A stretch of DNA of 64,000 nt from Mycolicibacterium septicum DSM 44393 (lineage in GTDB: Bacteria > Actinomycetota > Actinomycetes > Mycobacteriales > Mycobacteriaceae). The DNA lies in NCBI RefSeq assembly GCF_000455325.1, contig NZ_HG322954.1, forward strand, positions 98,137-162,136. Reading direction: 5' to 3'. The position numbers were made by a program, and so were the translations under genes. This document shows positions 40,356 through 49,250 of the stretch, in pieces. The notes beneath the pieces are model-generated. The model was not told the DNA's origin, did not search any database, and worked only from the letters and a program-made list of their open reading frames with translations. Position 1 is the stretch's first letter. Every line of letters starts with the position of its first letter.

Positions 40356-41676
40356 CCGGGTGGTTTCGAGGCGTCGTCGCAACACTTCTCTAAATTCTGG
40401 AGGTTGTGTTGACATCGTCGCGTCGGGTGAAGAAGGGGCCGGGGCGCCGTCCGCTGTCGGCCAAGCGCCAGCGGTTCATGGAGTTGCGGGCTCGCGGTTG
40501 GAGCGTGCGCGCCGCGGCCCGAGAAGTCGGTGTATCTCGGTCCGCGGCGACGAACTGGACTCGCGGTTACAAGACCTACCGCAACGGCGTCGAGGTCGGA
40601 TTCGTCCCTCCCCTGGATCGACTAGCGGTCCGTCAGATCAGCCCGCGTTACCTCTCCCAGGAGGAACGAATCGAGATCGCCGATCTGCGCCGTTCTGGGT
40701 TGAACATGCGCGCGATCGCCGACCGGCTCGGCCGAGCACCGTCGACGATTTCGCGGGAACTGCGGCGCAATGCGCCAGCCGGCCGCGGCTATCAGCCCTT
40801 CGATGCGCACCGTCGAGCTATCGCACGTCGAGCGCGTCACCATCAACGCCGGGTCGACACCAACGATCACCTCAGCGGTTTGGTCACCGAGATGCTCGCT
40901 CAGCGGTGGAGCCCGCAACAGATCAGTCGCCACCTGCGTCTGCGCTTTCCTGATGATCCATCGATGCGGCTATGCCACGAGAGCATCTATCAGGCTGTCT
41001 ATCAACCGAATTCGCGATTCATACGACCGTCGCGATTGGCGCCGCACCGGCGCTCACCGCTGCGCACCGGCCGGGACCACCGCCGAGCCCACCAGTGTCA
41101 GCAGCGTCGGCGGCCACGGTTTCAGCAGCCGATGCTGACCATCCACGATCGGCCATTCCCGCCCGTGGACCGGTCAGAGGCCGGGCATTGGGAGGGCGAT
41201 CTCATCATCGGTGACAACCACCTTTCAGCGATCGGCACGCTGGTCGAGCGCCAAACCCGGATGCTGCGCCTGGTCCATCTGCCCCGCGCTGACTCCGACT
41301 CGTTGCACGCCGCTCTGGTGGCCCGGATGCAGGATCTGCCGCCGGAGCTGATGCGATCGATCACCTGGGACCAGGGCACCGAGATGGCGCGCCACCTCGC
41401 CACCGCTGACAAGCTCCACGCGCCCGTCTACTTCTGTGACTCCCGATCACCCTGGCAACGCGGCAGCAACGAGAACACCAACGGACTGCTGCGCGACTAC
41501 TTCCCCAAGGGCGTCACCCTCGCCAACTATTCACCGGGGCATCTCATGGCGGTCGAGGAGGAACTCAACAACCGTCCCCGCATGGTCCTGCAAGACCGTT
41601 GTCCCGCCGATCTATTCGCCGTCCTGCTAGCCTCACTGGGTCCGTCGGTGTTGCGACGTTGACTAGAACCCACCCC
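40356..41676. mobile_element. IS30-family insertion sequence
   Basis: The transposase gene is flanked by inverted ends: CGTCGCAACAC at 40375-40385 and its complement at 41648-41658, extended outward by a partly matching CGGGTGG-rich arm (total about 28 bases each side). Outer borders are approximate. It lies within IS21-type terminal sequence: TTTCAACCGG repeats on both sides (near 40350 and 41694) and CCGGCGTTGACA at 41700-41711. Confidence 0.65.
40406..41662 (+). CDS. IS30-family transposase
   Basis: 418 residues from GTG 40406 with GGAGG upstream. Two N-terminal HTH regions (LRARGWSVRAAAREVGVSRSA; IADLRRSGLNMRAIADRLGRAPSTISREL) are followed by the DDE catalytic domain: GHWEGDLI, TWDQGTEM and ENTNGLLRDYFPKG. 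Full length with no break, so this element may still be mobile. Confidence 0.92.
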   Translation: MLTSSRRVKKGPGRRPLSAKRQRFMELRARGWSVRAAAREVGVSRSAATNWTRGYKTYRNGVEVGFVPPLDRLAVRQISPRYLSQEERIEIADLRRSGLNMRAIADRLGRAPSTISRELRRNAPAGRGYQPFDAHRRAIARRARHHQRRVDTNDHLSGLVTEMLAQRWSPQQISRHLRLRFPDDPSMRLCHESIYQAVYQPNSRFIRPSRLAPHRRSPLRTGRDHRRAHQCQQRRRPRFQQPMLTIHDRPFPPVDRSEAGHWEGDLIIGDNHLSAIGTLVERQTRMLRLVHLPRADSDSLHAALVARMQDLPPELMRSITWDQGTEMARHLATADKLHAPVYFCDSRSPWQRGSNENTNGLLRDYFPKGVTLANYSPGHLMAVEEELNNRPRMVLQDRCPADLFAVLLASLGPSVLRR

Positions 41677-41773
41677 GTCGAAAAGGGGTTAACTTTCAAC
41701 CGGCGTTGACAAGACACTCATCGCGACGGCGTGTCCCGCAGCGGTGACGAACGCAGTTCCTGCTTCAGGCGGG

Positions 41774-42079
41774 CTAGGCCGATGGTTGATACCCCGCCGT
41801 GGAGTTTCTCAACGCCCAGATCTGGGCCGGGCAGTGTCCCCACCGCGTTCGACACCACGAAGTTCGCCGCCTGCTCATCGTTCGGGAGAACGTCACGTTT
41901 GGTATCGGCCAGCACTGCGGGGTACGGCAATCCGGTGGTGACTTGTCGCAGATCCCCCAGCCGTAACCGAGCGCATCGTTGGCAGGAAAGTCGAAGTGAC
42001 GACGCAGCATGAGGTTGTAGACGTACTCGACTCCGGTAGTCGCTGTCGCGGTCGCCGCGGTCACGGGCTGGTTCGTCAC
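41774..42079 (-). pseudogene. DUF732 gene with two frameshifts
   Basis: Minus-strand pieces in two frames rebuild a DUF732 domain: VEYVYNLMLRRHFDFPANDALGYGWGICD, then LPNDEQAANFVVSNAVGTL, then CPAQIWALRNSTAGYQPSA. The intact relative at 55620-55976 shows the expected order. No signal peptide is visible at the start, so the 5' end is also lost. DUF732 proteins are small secreted mycobacterial proteins of unknown role. Confidence 0.75.
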
Positions 42080-42329
42080 CCGCCATCCGCACCCACAGTT
42101 TCGCGTGGCACGGCGTCGGTGGACGGTCGGCGACCTGTGCGAGGTGCAGCCAATAGGAACATCAAGTCAGGCAGATTGAAGCGGACTCCGGCAGCCGGTC
42201 ACGGACATGTCTGCACAGCTTACCAGACTTCGCCGGACCGTCATGAACCCCACGGACGCCACAAATCAACTTCCCACGAACAGAACCCCTCGTTGTCACA
42301 GAATGTCACAAGTCCGGCGCAACTAACGC

Positions 42330-43565
42330 CTACTTCTGGTTCGAACTGTTCGAACGCGGGGGCTCGTTGTCACCGGTTGCCACAACACGATTCAGGCTCT
42401 CACCGGCGGCCTTGAGTGCGTCGCTCTGCGACTTGACGTACACGCGCATCGTGAGTGTCGCGTCCTTATGGCCGATCCACGCGGCGATGACGGCCACCGG
42501 TACGTTCTGCAGATGCATAAGGGTGGCGCAGGTGTGGCGCGCGCCGTGCAGCTTGATGTGGCGAACCCCCGCTTCCTTGACCGCGTGCCGCCAGTAGCGA
42601 GACAGGACCGCGGGATCGTAGGGCTGTCCCGATTCATTGCTGACGACGTAGTCGAAGTCGCCCTTGCCACGAGCGAGCCGCTCGGCGGACTGTCGCGCCC
42701 TCGCCGCTCGCAGCACCGTGAGAAGTCGGTCCGGGAGTGGCAGCGTGCGTCGAGACGCGACGGACTTCGGGTCGTTCTCGACCGTCCGACCTCCGGCGGA
42801 GACCCTGTTGTTCACGATGGTCAGCGTTGCTTTGTCGAGGTCGACGTCGTTCCAGCGCAGCCCGGCCACCTCGCCACGACGTAGGCCCGACAGGGCCAAC
42901 TCCCAGGCGTGCCCCAGCCGATCGCCGCCGATGGCGGCGAGCAGTGTGAGCACCTCGACTTCGGTGTAGGTGTCGACTTGCTTGTGTTGCGCTGCAACCC
43001 GATTGACGAGGCTAGCGACATTGCGGGACACGAGCCCTTGCCCTTTGGCGTCGGCGAGAACCTGATCGATGGTCGAGAGCACCTTGTTCACCGACTGCGC
43101 GGACCACGGAGCGCGTACGCGCCCCTTGGCGGTGACGGTGCCCCCGGAAACGAGGTCAGCGATCAGATTGTCTATGTTCGCTTTGGTCAGTTTCTGCACG
43201 GGCACGTGCCCGAATCGCTCCCGCAACGGCGACAGGTCGTACTCGAGCTTCGACTTGGACGTATCGCGGAGGTTGTGTCGTGCCGCCAAATAGGCGGCAC
43301 AGAAGTCCTCGACACTCACGCTCGAGCGGGGGACGAACTGACCTTTAGCCGCCGAGTCGGCGATATCGGCGAGCGCCACCCGCGCCTCATGCTCGGTGGC
43401 GTACCGCCGCCGTGCCTGCTGCCGCTTGCCCGTCTGCGGATGAACACCCGCGTCAACGGTGACTTGATAACGAACAACCTTCTTGCCGCTGGCGCGATCG
43501 ACGACGGTGATCTTCTTGATCTGTGGCGGAAGTTGCTGTCTAGCCACGGCCGTAAGCTCCGTCAT
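42330..43565 (-). CDS. int: Phage/ICE-type tyrosine integrase
   Basis: 411 residues. An arm-binding N-terminus (KKITVVDRASGKKVVRYQVTVDAG), a core-binding helical domain and the catalytic set LSGLRRGEVAGLRW (Arg), LHGARHTCATLM (HxxR) and HKDATLTMRVY (His, Tyr). It is coupled to the repressor gene by an ATGA overlap. It is different from the trio recombinase and may catalyse integration of the whole element. Confidence 0.92.
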   Translation of the reverse strand: MTELTAVARQQLPPQIKKITVVDRASGKKVVRYQVTVDAGVHPQTGKRQQARRRYATEHEARVALADIADSAAKGQFVPRSSVSVEDFCAAYLAARHNLRDTSKSKLEYDLSPLRERFGHVPVQKLTKANIDNLIADLVSGGTVTAKGRVRAPWSAQSVNKVLSTIDQVLADAKGQGLVSRNVASLVNRVAAQHKQVDTYTEVEVLTLLAAIGGDRLGHAWELALSGLRRGEVAGLRWNDVDLDKATLTIVNNRVSAGGRTVENDPKSVASRRTLPLPDRLLTVLRAARARQSAERLARGKGDFDYVVSNESGQPYDPAVLSRYWRHAVKEAGVRHIKLHGARHTCATLMHLQNVPVAVIAAWIGHKDATLTMRVYVKSQSDALKAAGESLNRVVATGDNEPPRSNSSNQK

Positions 43566-44140
43566 TCATTGATCACTCCCCCGTTCTCGCGGATGATCGC
43601 CTCTAATCGAACGACGTCGTCGCGCAGACTTTCCAGTTGGAGCTTGAGTGCTGTCATTTCGGGTTCTCCCGCCCTCAGGGGCTCGGGTCTAGTCAAAATC
43701 TCCTTCATCCACCCATGAAAGCGACCGACAGAACCGAGCTGCCTCAGACGCTCGCGCACCGCCCAGATGCGCTTGGACTCCGGAGTTTCGGTGCCCGCGC
43801 CCGCCTCAGTCACGATGGACCTTCCCTCGCCCGAGAACCACGCCGCCGCGTCCCAACTTTCGACCTTCACATCGGGAAGCGCCTGAACTGAGCCGTCGGG
43901 AAGGTCGGGGAACAGCAGAACGAGCGGAGGAACCCGCAGAGCCGCTGCCAGCACCAGGAGTTCCGTCAGGTCTAGGCCCTTCTTGCGGCCACTCTCGTAA
44001 TTGGCGATCGCCGCGCGGCTGATCGGGAAACCCAGGCGTTCGGTCTCGTCGGATAACCACTGCGCCGATCGAGATGCACGGGCCGCCTTGATCGCCGCGG
44101 CCACGCGCCGATGCAGCTCGTCGACCCATTCCTGCTTCAT
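43562..44140 (-). CDS. HTH repressor-like protein upstream of integrase
   Basis: 192 residues from ATG 44140. HTH: AAIKAARASRSAQWLSDETERLGFPISRAAIANYESGRKKGLDL. The C-terminal half ends in a coiled-coil-like helix (ALKLQLESLRDDVVRLEAII). It is divergent from the excisionase across repeated TGTCTC/GAGACA sites and probably controls the int/xis switch. Confidence 0.8.
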   Translation of the reverse strand: MKQEWVDELHRRVAAAIKAARASRSAQWLSDETERLGFPISRAAIANYESGRKKGLDLTELLVLAAALRVPPLVLLFPDLPDGSVQALPDVKVESWDAAAWFSGEGRSIVTEAGAGTETPESKRIWAVRERLRQLGSVGRFHGWMKEILTRPEPLRAGEPEMTALKLQLESLRDDVVRLEAIIRENGGVINE

Positions 44141-44198
44141 AACAACACAGACTAGTCCGCCCTTGTGCATATTTGGAATAGCGAGTACAACGTAGTCA

Positions 44199-44235
44199 GA
44201 GACACAGAAATCGCGTTCTATGTCTCGATGAGACA
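44199..44235. promoter_or_regulatory. Repressor/xis operators
   Basis: GAGACA at 44199-44204, TGTCTC at 44221-44226 and GAGACA at 44230-44235; the last two form TGTCTC-GAT-GAGACA. They lie in the divergent repressor/xis promoter, as expected for a lysogeny-type switch. Confidence 0.5.
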
Positions 44236-44247
44236 CAGGGGCACGTT

Positions 44248-44460
44248 ATGGAGTCCGCAAACACGCCAGCGCAATTACACACGGTCGAGGATGTGATGGA
44301 GCGGCTGTGCATCGGCCGTTCAACAGCATTCGGACTGATCGCAAGCCGCCAGTTGCGTAGCGTCAAGGTTGGCAGGCGCCGGTTGGTATCGGAAGCCGCG
44401 ATCGTCGACTTCATCCAAAGCCTCGACGGCGAACCCACTCGACCGGAGAACGACCGGTGA
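44248..44460 (+). CDS. xis: Excisionase-type MerR-like HTH protein
   Basis: 70 residues: LHTVEDVMERLCIGRSTAFGLIASRQLRSVKVGRRRLVSEAAIVDFI is the helix-turn-helix 17 / excisionase domain. Short, divergent from repressor-int. It would bend attachment-site DNA to favour excision. Confidence 0.82.
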   Translation: MESANTPAQLHTVEDVMERLCIGRSTAFGLIASRQLRSVKVGRRRLVSEAAIVDFIQSLDGEPTRPENDR

Positions 44461-44496
44461 CACTCTGACGCCGCCGACCGAGCGGCACTCCGGCGA

Positions 44497-45507
44497 CTAC
44501 TGTCGCCGCACCTCGATGAGGCTGCTGAGGTTGTCCTGCACACGTTGGGGAGCGATGCCCACCGACGGCGGGTAGAGCATGATGTGGTCGAGGACGCCCT
44601 CGTAGCGACGGAGGCCGTCTCGGACGTCGTTGGCGGTGCCCGCGACGCCCATCACGTCGATCATGTCGTCGGTCACCGCATCGAACATCGCGGGAAAGTC
44701 GCCAAGCGAGAAGGCTTCTCGAATCTGCTCGCCCTGTGTGGCGAAGCCGCAGAAGTCGAGAAGAGGCTCGTAGGTTTTGACGGCGGCGTAGAAGGCGATC
44801 TGCTGGGCGACTTCACGGCGCGCGACGACGGGGTCGTCGTGGATGGAGCACATGACCATGGAGACGATCTCTATGTCGGCGGGGTTGCGGTCGGCGCGGG
44901 CTGCCCCCTTGGCGACGGCGGGGCGCACGATCTGCTCCACATATCCGGTCGTGAACAGCGGATGCCCGGCCAGGCCGTCGGCGACGCGGCCGGCGGCTTC
45001 GCACATCCGCGGCCGCACCGCCGCGGTGATGATCGGGATCGCTCGCGCCGGCGGGTCGACGGGTCCGGACGGGATGAGGTTCATGTTGTAGAACCGTCCG
45101 CGGTGTTGAACCGGTCCGTCGTGCAGATTCCAGATGCGCCGGATGAGCGGAACGAGTTCCTCGATGCGCAGAGCGGGTGCCTCGGTGTCGGCGACGCTGT
45201 GCCAGTCGCTCATCATCCGCTTGGTGCCGTTGCCGATACCGAGCACGATGCGACCGTCGGAGAGCTCGTCGAGGTCGCGGGCCTCGGTGGCCAACACGAG
45301 CGGGCTGCGTCCGACGCCGTACATGATCGACGATCCGATCCGGCAGGCACGAGTCGCCTGGGCCACGGCGGCCATCGACACCGTGGCCGAGCGGACGTAG
45401 AACTCCGACGCCCAGACCGCGTCGAACCCCGCCGCGTCGGCGTCTGCGGCCAAAGCCGCGGTTGCGGCGAGAGTCGGTGCGATCAGCGACAGTCCGTAGG
45501 TGCTCAT
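44497..45507 (-). CDS. Luciferase-like F420/FMN oxidoreductase
   Basis: 336 residues of the bacterial-luciferase-like fold: YGLSLIAPTLAATAALAADADAAGFDAVWASEFY, LDELSDGRIVLGIGNG, PIITAAVRPRMCEAAGRVADGLAGHPL. Mycobacterial members mostly use F420. ATG 45507 lies in a 20-base tandem repeat that separates it from the TetR gene. Substrate unknown. Confidence 0.85.
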   Translation of the reverse strand: MSTYGLSLIAPTLAATAALAADADAAGFDAVWASEFYVRSATVSMAAVAQATRACRIGSSIMYGVGRSPLVLATEARDLDELSDGRIVLGIGNGTKRMMSDWHSVADTEAPALRIEELVPLIRRIWNLHDGPVQHRGRFYNMNLIPSGPVDPPARAIPIITAAVRPRMCEAAGRVADGLAGHPLFTTGYVEQIVRPAVAKGAARADRNPADIEIVSMVMCSIHDDPVVARREVAQQIAFYAAVKTYEPLLDFCGFATQGEQIREAFSLGDFPAMFDAVTDDMIDVMGVAGTANDVRDGLRRYEGVLDHIMLYPPSVGIAPQRVQDNLSSLIEVRRQ

Positions 45508-45533
45508 CGCGTGCCGTAGGTGCTCATCGCGTG
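45494..45533. repeat. Exact 20-bp tandem duplication at a gene junction
   Basis: CCGTAGGTGCTCATCGCGTG is repeated exactly at 45494-45513 and 45514-45533. It contains both the TetR stop and the oxidoreductase start (rc GCGATGAGC), so an original ATGA overlap seems to have been duplicated, leaving a 7-codon decoy frame. Confidence 0.8.
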
Positions 45534-46195
45534 CCGACCGCCCGTCGACTGCGGGTCGCGGGCGAGTTGTGGTGGGCGGCCATGAAGTCGTCGACGATGC
45601 GTACGCAGTCGGCGTGGGTGATGGCGCGCAGACCGGTCATCCGGGCGAACACCAACGGGCCGACCAGTTGGCAGAGGGCGAGTTCGACGTCGAGGTCGCC
45701 GAGTTCCGCGCGTCCGTCGGCGGTTTGCAGGATCTCGTCGAAGGGGCGACGGTACTGCTCGACGACGCGGGCGCGCAGAGTGCTGTGCGTCGGGTGGTGG
45801 TCGATGTCGTCGCCAGTGGCGTGGGTTTCGGTGGGACCGAGCGCGGCCCAGGCCAGAGTGGTCACCTGCAGCGGTGCTTCGGCGAACAAGTCGGCCTGAC
45901 GGGACAGCAGTTCGACCAGCCGATCGTGCAGGGTCCCGCTGGTCGGTGCCGGTGGAATCACCTGGGGCAGTAGTCGTTCGAACGTCGCCGCCAATAGCTG
46001 TGAGGAGCTGTTGAAATGCCGGTAGAGGGTGGTGCGCGCGACCTTGGACGCTTTGGTGACCGCGTCGATGGTGACCGCCTCGACACCACCGGTCCGCAGC
46101 AGGGTGGCGGCGGCGTCGAGCAGTCTGTTGCGTGACCGGGTGCGACGCGGGTCGACGTCGTCGTCGTCCGCGTCGGTGACGGGGTAGGTGCTCAC
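45524..46195 (-). CDS. TetR-family regulator
   Basis: 223 residues from GTG 46195 (GAGG upstream). HTH: SRNRLLDAAATLLRTGGVEAVTIDAVTKASKVARTTLYRHFNSS. It is divergent from an MFS exporter, with palindromes between them, so it probably represses the exporter. Confidence 0.85.
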   Translation of the reverse strand: MSTYPVTDADDDDVDPRRTRSRNRLLDAAATLLRTGGVEAVTIDAVTKASKVARTTLYRHFNSSSQLLAATFERLLPQVIPPAPTSGTLHDRLVELLSRQADLFAEAPLQVTTLAWAALGPTETHATGDDIDHHPTHSTLRARVVEQYRRPFDEILQTADGRAELGDLDVELALCQLVGPLVFARMTGLRAITHADCVRIVDDFMAAHHNSPATRSRRAVGTR

Positions 46196-46237
46196 TCGTC
46201 GTCCTCTTTGCTGCGCGCCGGCTCCGTCGACGCTCGC

Positions 46238-46275
46238 GTCGGTTATGGTACTCAGAGTAGCGCAGCGAAACCGAC
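46238..46275. promoter_or_regulatory. Nested palindromes between TetR and MFS
   Basis: GTCGGTT (46238-46244) and AACCGAC (46269-46275) enclose the perfect palindrome TACTC-A-GAGTA (46249-46259). A natural candidate operator of the TetR regulator. Confidence 0.4.
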
Positions 46276-46289
46276 CGTATACGGGGGTG

Positions 46290-47872
46290 ATGGAGTGGCG
46301 AGGTCCCAAACCGCGGTTGTCGGGCGGGCAGCGGTGGACGCTCGTGGTGTCATGCGTCGCGGTGGCGCTGGTCATCGGGTCCATGGCCGCGCTGTACACC
46401 GCGCTGTCGGACATCGCCGTCGAGACCGGGGCGACGCAGAGCCAGCTCACCTGGGTGGTCGACGGCTACACGCTGGCGATCGCGTGCCTGGTGTTACCCG
46501 CCGGCGCGGTGGGCGACCGGTACGGCCGCCGCGGTGTACTGCTGGGCGGGCTCGGAGTGTTCGCCGCCGCGTCGGCGATCCCGTTGTTCGCGGACGACCC
46601 CTGGTGGCTGATCGGCGCGCGCATGCCGTCGCCGGTGTCGGCGCGGCATTCGTGATGCCCTCGACGTTGTCGATTCTCACCGGCGAGTTCCCCGCCGAGC
46701 AGCGTGCTCGCGCGGTCGGCATCTGGGCCGGCGTCGCCGCATCCGGGGCGGTGGTCGGCGTGCTGCTGTCCGGCGCACTGCTGCAGTTCTGGTCGTGGCG
46801 TGCGATTTTCATCGCGCTGACCGTCGCGGCAGTGACATTGGTCGTCGCCGCACTGTGGGTGCCCGAGTCGCGTGAGTACGCGCACCCGCGCATCGACGTA
46901 CTGGGGTCGGCAACGGTGGCTGCGGCGATCGGGATGCTCGTGGTCGGTCTGGTGGAGGCACCACACCGCGGCTGGACCGACACCCTCGTCGTCGCGTTGT
47001 TCGTCGGTGCGTTGATCGGTGTCTCCGCGTTCGTCGCGATCGAGTTGCGCCGCGATCATCCCCTGCTGGACATGCGCTTGTTCCCCGACCGCGCGTTCGC
47101 GTCGGGGACGGTGTCGTTGATCCTGCACTTCCTGGTGATCTTCGGGGTGTTCTTCCTGCTGGTGCAGTACCTGCAGCTCATCCGCGGGTACGAACCGATG
47201 ACCTCGGCGTTGGCGTTGACCCCGTTGATCGTGCCGATCGTGGTGTTCTCGGTAGTCGCCCCGCAGTGGGCCGCCCGCTGGGGGCTGCGAACCATGCTGG
47301 CCGCGGGTCTGGCGGCGTTGTCGCTGGGGTTGCTCCTGGCCAGTCGACTCGACCTGGGCTCCGGGTACGTCGACGCCATGTGGGCGCTGCTGGCGTTGGG
47401 CAGTGGCCTCGGGTTGTGCACCGCACCGTCGACCGCGGCCGTCGTCGACGCGACCCCGGTGGAGAAACACGGCGTCGCCGCGGCGGTCAACGACGCCGCC
47501 CGTGAAGTGGGCGCCGCGATCGGCATCGCGATCGCGGGAAGCGTGCTCGCCGCCGGCTACAGCGCCCGGATTGACTCGGCGACAACCGCACTGCCCCCGC
47601 CGCTGCGCGCCGCGTTCGAGGACTCGCTGGCCGCCGCAAGCCAGGCCGCCGTGTCCGCCGGCCCGATGGCCGCACCCGCCCTGGACGCCGCCAAGGACGC
47701 GTTCGTGCACGGCTGCGCCACCGGCGCTTTCGTGCTCGCCGTCATCAGCGCGGCCTCCGCCCTCACCGTGGCGATCTGGGCACCGGGACGAGCACGGGTC
47801 ACACGGAAGTCGGACCGGGTACCGCCGACGAAGATCGCGGCGGACGCTCGCAGCGAGACGGGTTCGGTGTGA
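46290..47872 (+). pseudogene. MFS (14-TM) exporter with frameshift
   Basis: Helices 1-3 are in one frame (GGQRWTLVVSCVAVALVIGSMAALYTAL..., VVDGYTLAIACLVLPAGAVGDRYGRRGV) which stops at 46654. From near 46620 a second frame continues the protein (AVAGVGAAFVMPSTLSILTGEFPAEQRARAVGIWAGVAA...) to 47872. Family comparison (R-A-V-A-G-V-G-A-A expected) suggests two extra bases, AT, near 46623. Otherwise a complete drug/organic exporter of the EmrB type. Start 46290 is uncertain. Confidence 0.75.
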
Positions 47873-48390
47873 CCAACGCGAAACCCGCACGGGCCCAGCG
47901 GTTGCCGTCGCACACGCCGACCTGCATGGGCTGCGGTGCCGACAATCCGCACGGACTGCACCTGGAGGTCTACCGCAGCGGCGACGAGGTGTACGCCGAC
48001 ATCACGTTCGACAACCGGCACATCGGCGCGCCGGGCCTGGCCCACGGCGGAGCGATCGCCGCAGCATGCGACGACCTGCTCGGCTTCACACTCTGGATCG
48101 CCGGAACGCCGGCGGTCACCCGTAGTCTCACCGTCGAGTACCTGCAACCTGTGCCGCTGCACCATCCTCACCGCCTCACCGCGCGCATCGCAGAACGCGC
48201 CGGTCGCGCCATCCACGTCGCCGGTGCCGGAGTCGGTGCGGACGGCGTCACGCGCTTCACCGCCACCGCGGTCTTCGTCGCTGTGGACGCCGCCCACTTC
48301 GCCGCACACGGGGACATCACCGGATTCGGTGAACTATTCGCCGAACTCACCAGACACGCCGGTGGCGCCGACCCTAGGGAAGCGCCGTGA
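47869..48390 (+). CDS. PaaI-type hotdog thioesterase
   Basis: 173 residues from GTG 47869, overlapping the MFS stop. TPTCMGCGADNPHGLHLEVY and GAPGLAHGGAIAAACDDLLGFTLW, then TVEYLQPVPL, form the hotdog thioesterase core; the HGG motif and Asp in CDDL fit the active site. It would hydrolyse acyl- or aryl-CoA thioesters. Its end overlaps the TetR gene. Confidence 0.85.
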   Translation: MTNAKPARAQRLPSHTPTCMGCGADNPHGLHLEVYRSGDEVYADITFDNRHIGAPGLAHGGAIAAACDDLLGFTLWIAGTPAVTRSLTVEYLQPVPLHHPHRLTARIAERAGRAIHVAGAGVGADGVTRFTATAVFVAVDAAHFAAHGDITGFGELFAELTRHAGGADPREAP

Positions 48391-49037
48391 CGGCCGATGT
48401 CCTTCGGGCTTCCTGGCCAGCTCGTGACCACACCGCAGCAACGGGTTCGGCCCGGCGCGACGCTATTCTCGACACCGCGCTGATCGTCGCCTCGGAACGG
48501 GGGTTCGAAGGCATGCACGTCCGCGACGTCGCCGATCACGCCGGTTTGGCCGCGAGCTCGCTCTACCGGCACTTCACCTCGAAGACGCACCTCCTGGTCA
48601 CGGTGCTTATTCGCGAGTTCCGTCGCGTCGACATCGAGTTCGACTGGGCCGCAGATGAACACGGCCCGCAGCTCCGACTCGAACGACTGATGGATCGCCT
48701 CCACGACGAGTGGCAGGACAAGCCACTGCTGACCGAGGCGATGGTTCGTGCGTTCGTGACGGCCGACGAGGGGGCTGTGGAGGCGGTGCAGGAGGCCGTC
48801 GACATCATCGACGACATGCTCGCGCGTGCCATCGGCGGACCCACACCGAGCGAGCACGACCGCAGCGTGGCCGCCGTCATCGGCGACATCTGGCTCGCCA
48901 ACCTCCTCGCCGTCATCAGCGGGCGTGTGGATCGCGATCAGGCACGGGCGCGCATCGACAGAACCACTCGGTGGATCGTCACCGGACGTGCGCCGAAGGC
49001 GGCGAAGGACACCTCGGGTAGCGCTGAGCTACTTTGA
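48387..49037 (+). CDS. TetR-family regulator upstream of dsz
   Basis: 216 residues from GTG 48387 (GTGA overlap). HTH: RDAILDTALIVASERGFEGMHVRDVADHAGLAASSLYRHFTSKTHLL, the strongest TetR match in the region, with the C-terminal domain of the lipid-regulator type. It is 213 bases upstream of dszA on the same strand, so it may control either its own operon or dsz; not decidable from sequence. Confidence 0.85.
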   Translation: MTADVLRASWPARDHTAATGSARRDAILDTALIVASERGFEGMHVRDVADHAGLAASSLYRHFTSKTHLLVTVLIREFRRVDIEFDWAADEHGPQLRLERLMDRLHDEWQDKPLLTEAMVRAFVTADEGAVEAVQEAVDIIDDMLARAIGGPTPSEHDRSVAAVIGDIWLANLLAVISGRVDRDQARARIDRTTRWIVTGRAPKAAKDTSGSAELL

Positions 49038-49250
49038 GTGCTATCCCGGTTCGGGAGTGGGCAGAGTGTTTATTTGAGGCACCAAAAGCCCCTGTCCATC
49101 TATCTTTCCACGCGGATCCTGCCGCCGTTACCTCGCCCGGTGTCGCAGTGCGGCACGGGCATCCTCGTTGTCAACGCTGCTCGCGATCTGATGCAATCAC
49201 GAAGTTTTTAACCCTGTCCGTCGAGTTCGGCGGCCCGCATTCTCGTATGC

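Noticed and set aside
42336..42352. TTCGAA-CTG-TTCGAA palindrome as a LexA box
   Set aside because: The half-site spacing is wrong for LexA and it lies inside the integrase coding end.
44461..44600. A tRNA attachment site next to the excisionase
   Set aside because: No cloverleaf or CCA-type end could be read here.
44497..45519. Long plus-strand frame opposite the luciferase-like gene
   Set aside because: It is the complement of a well-supported gene and its Gly/Val/Asp/His-rich translation is shadow-like.
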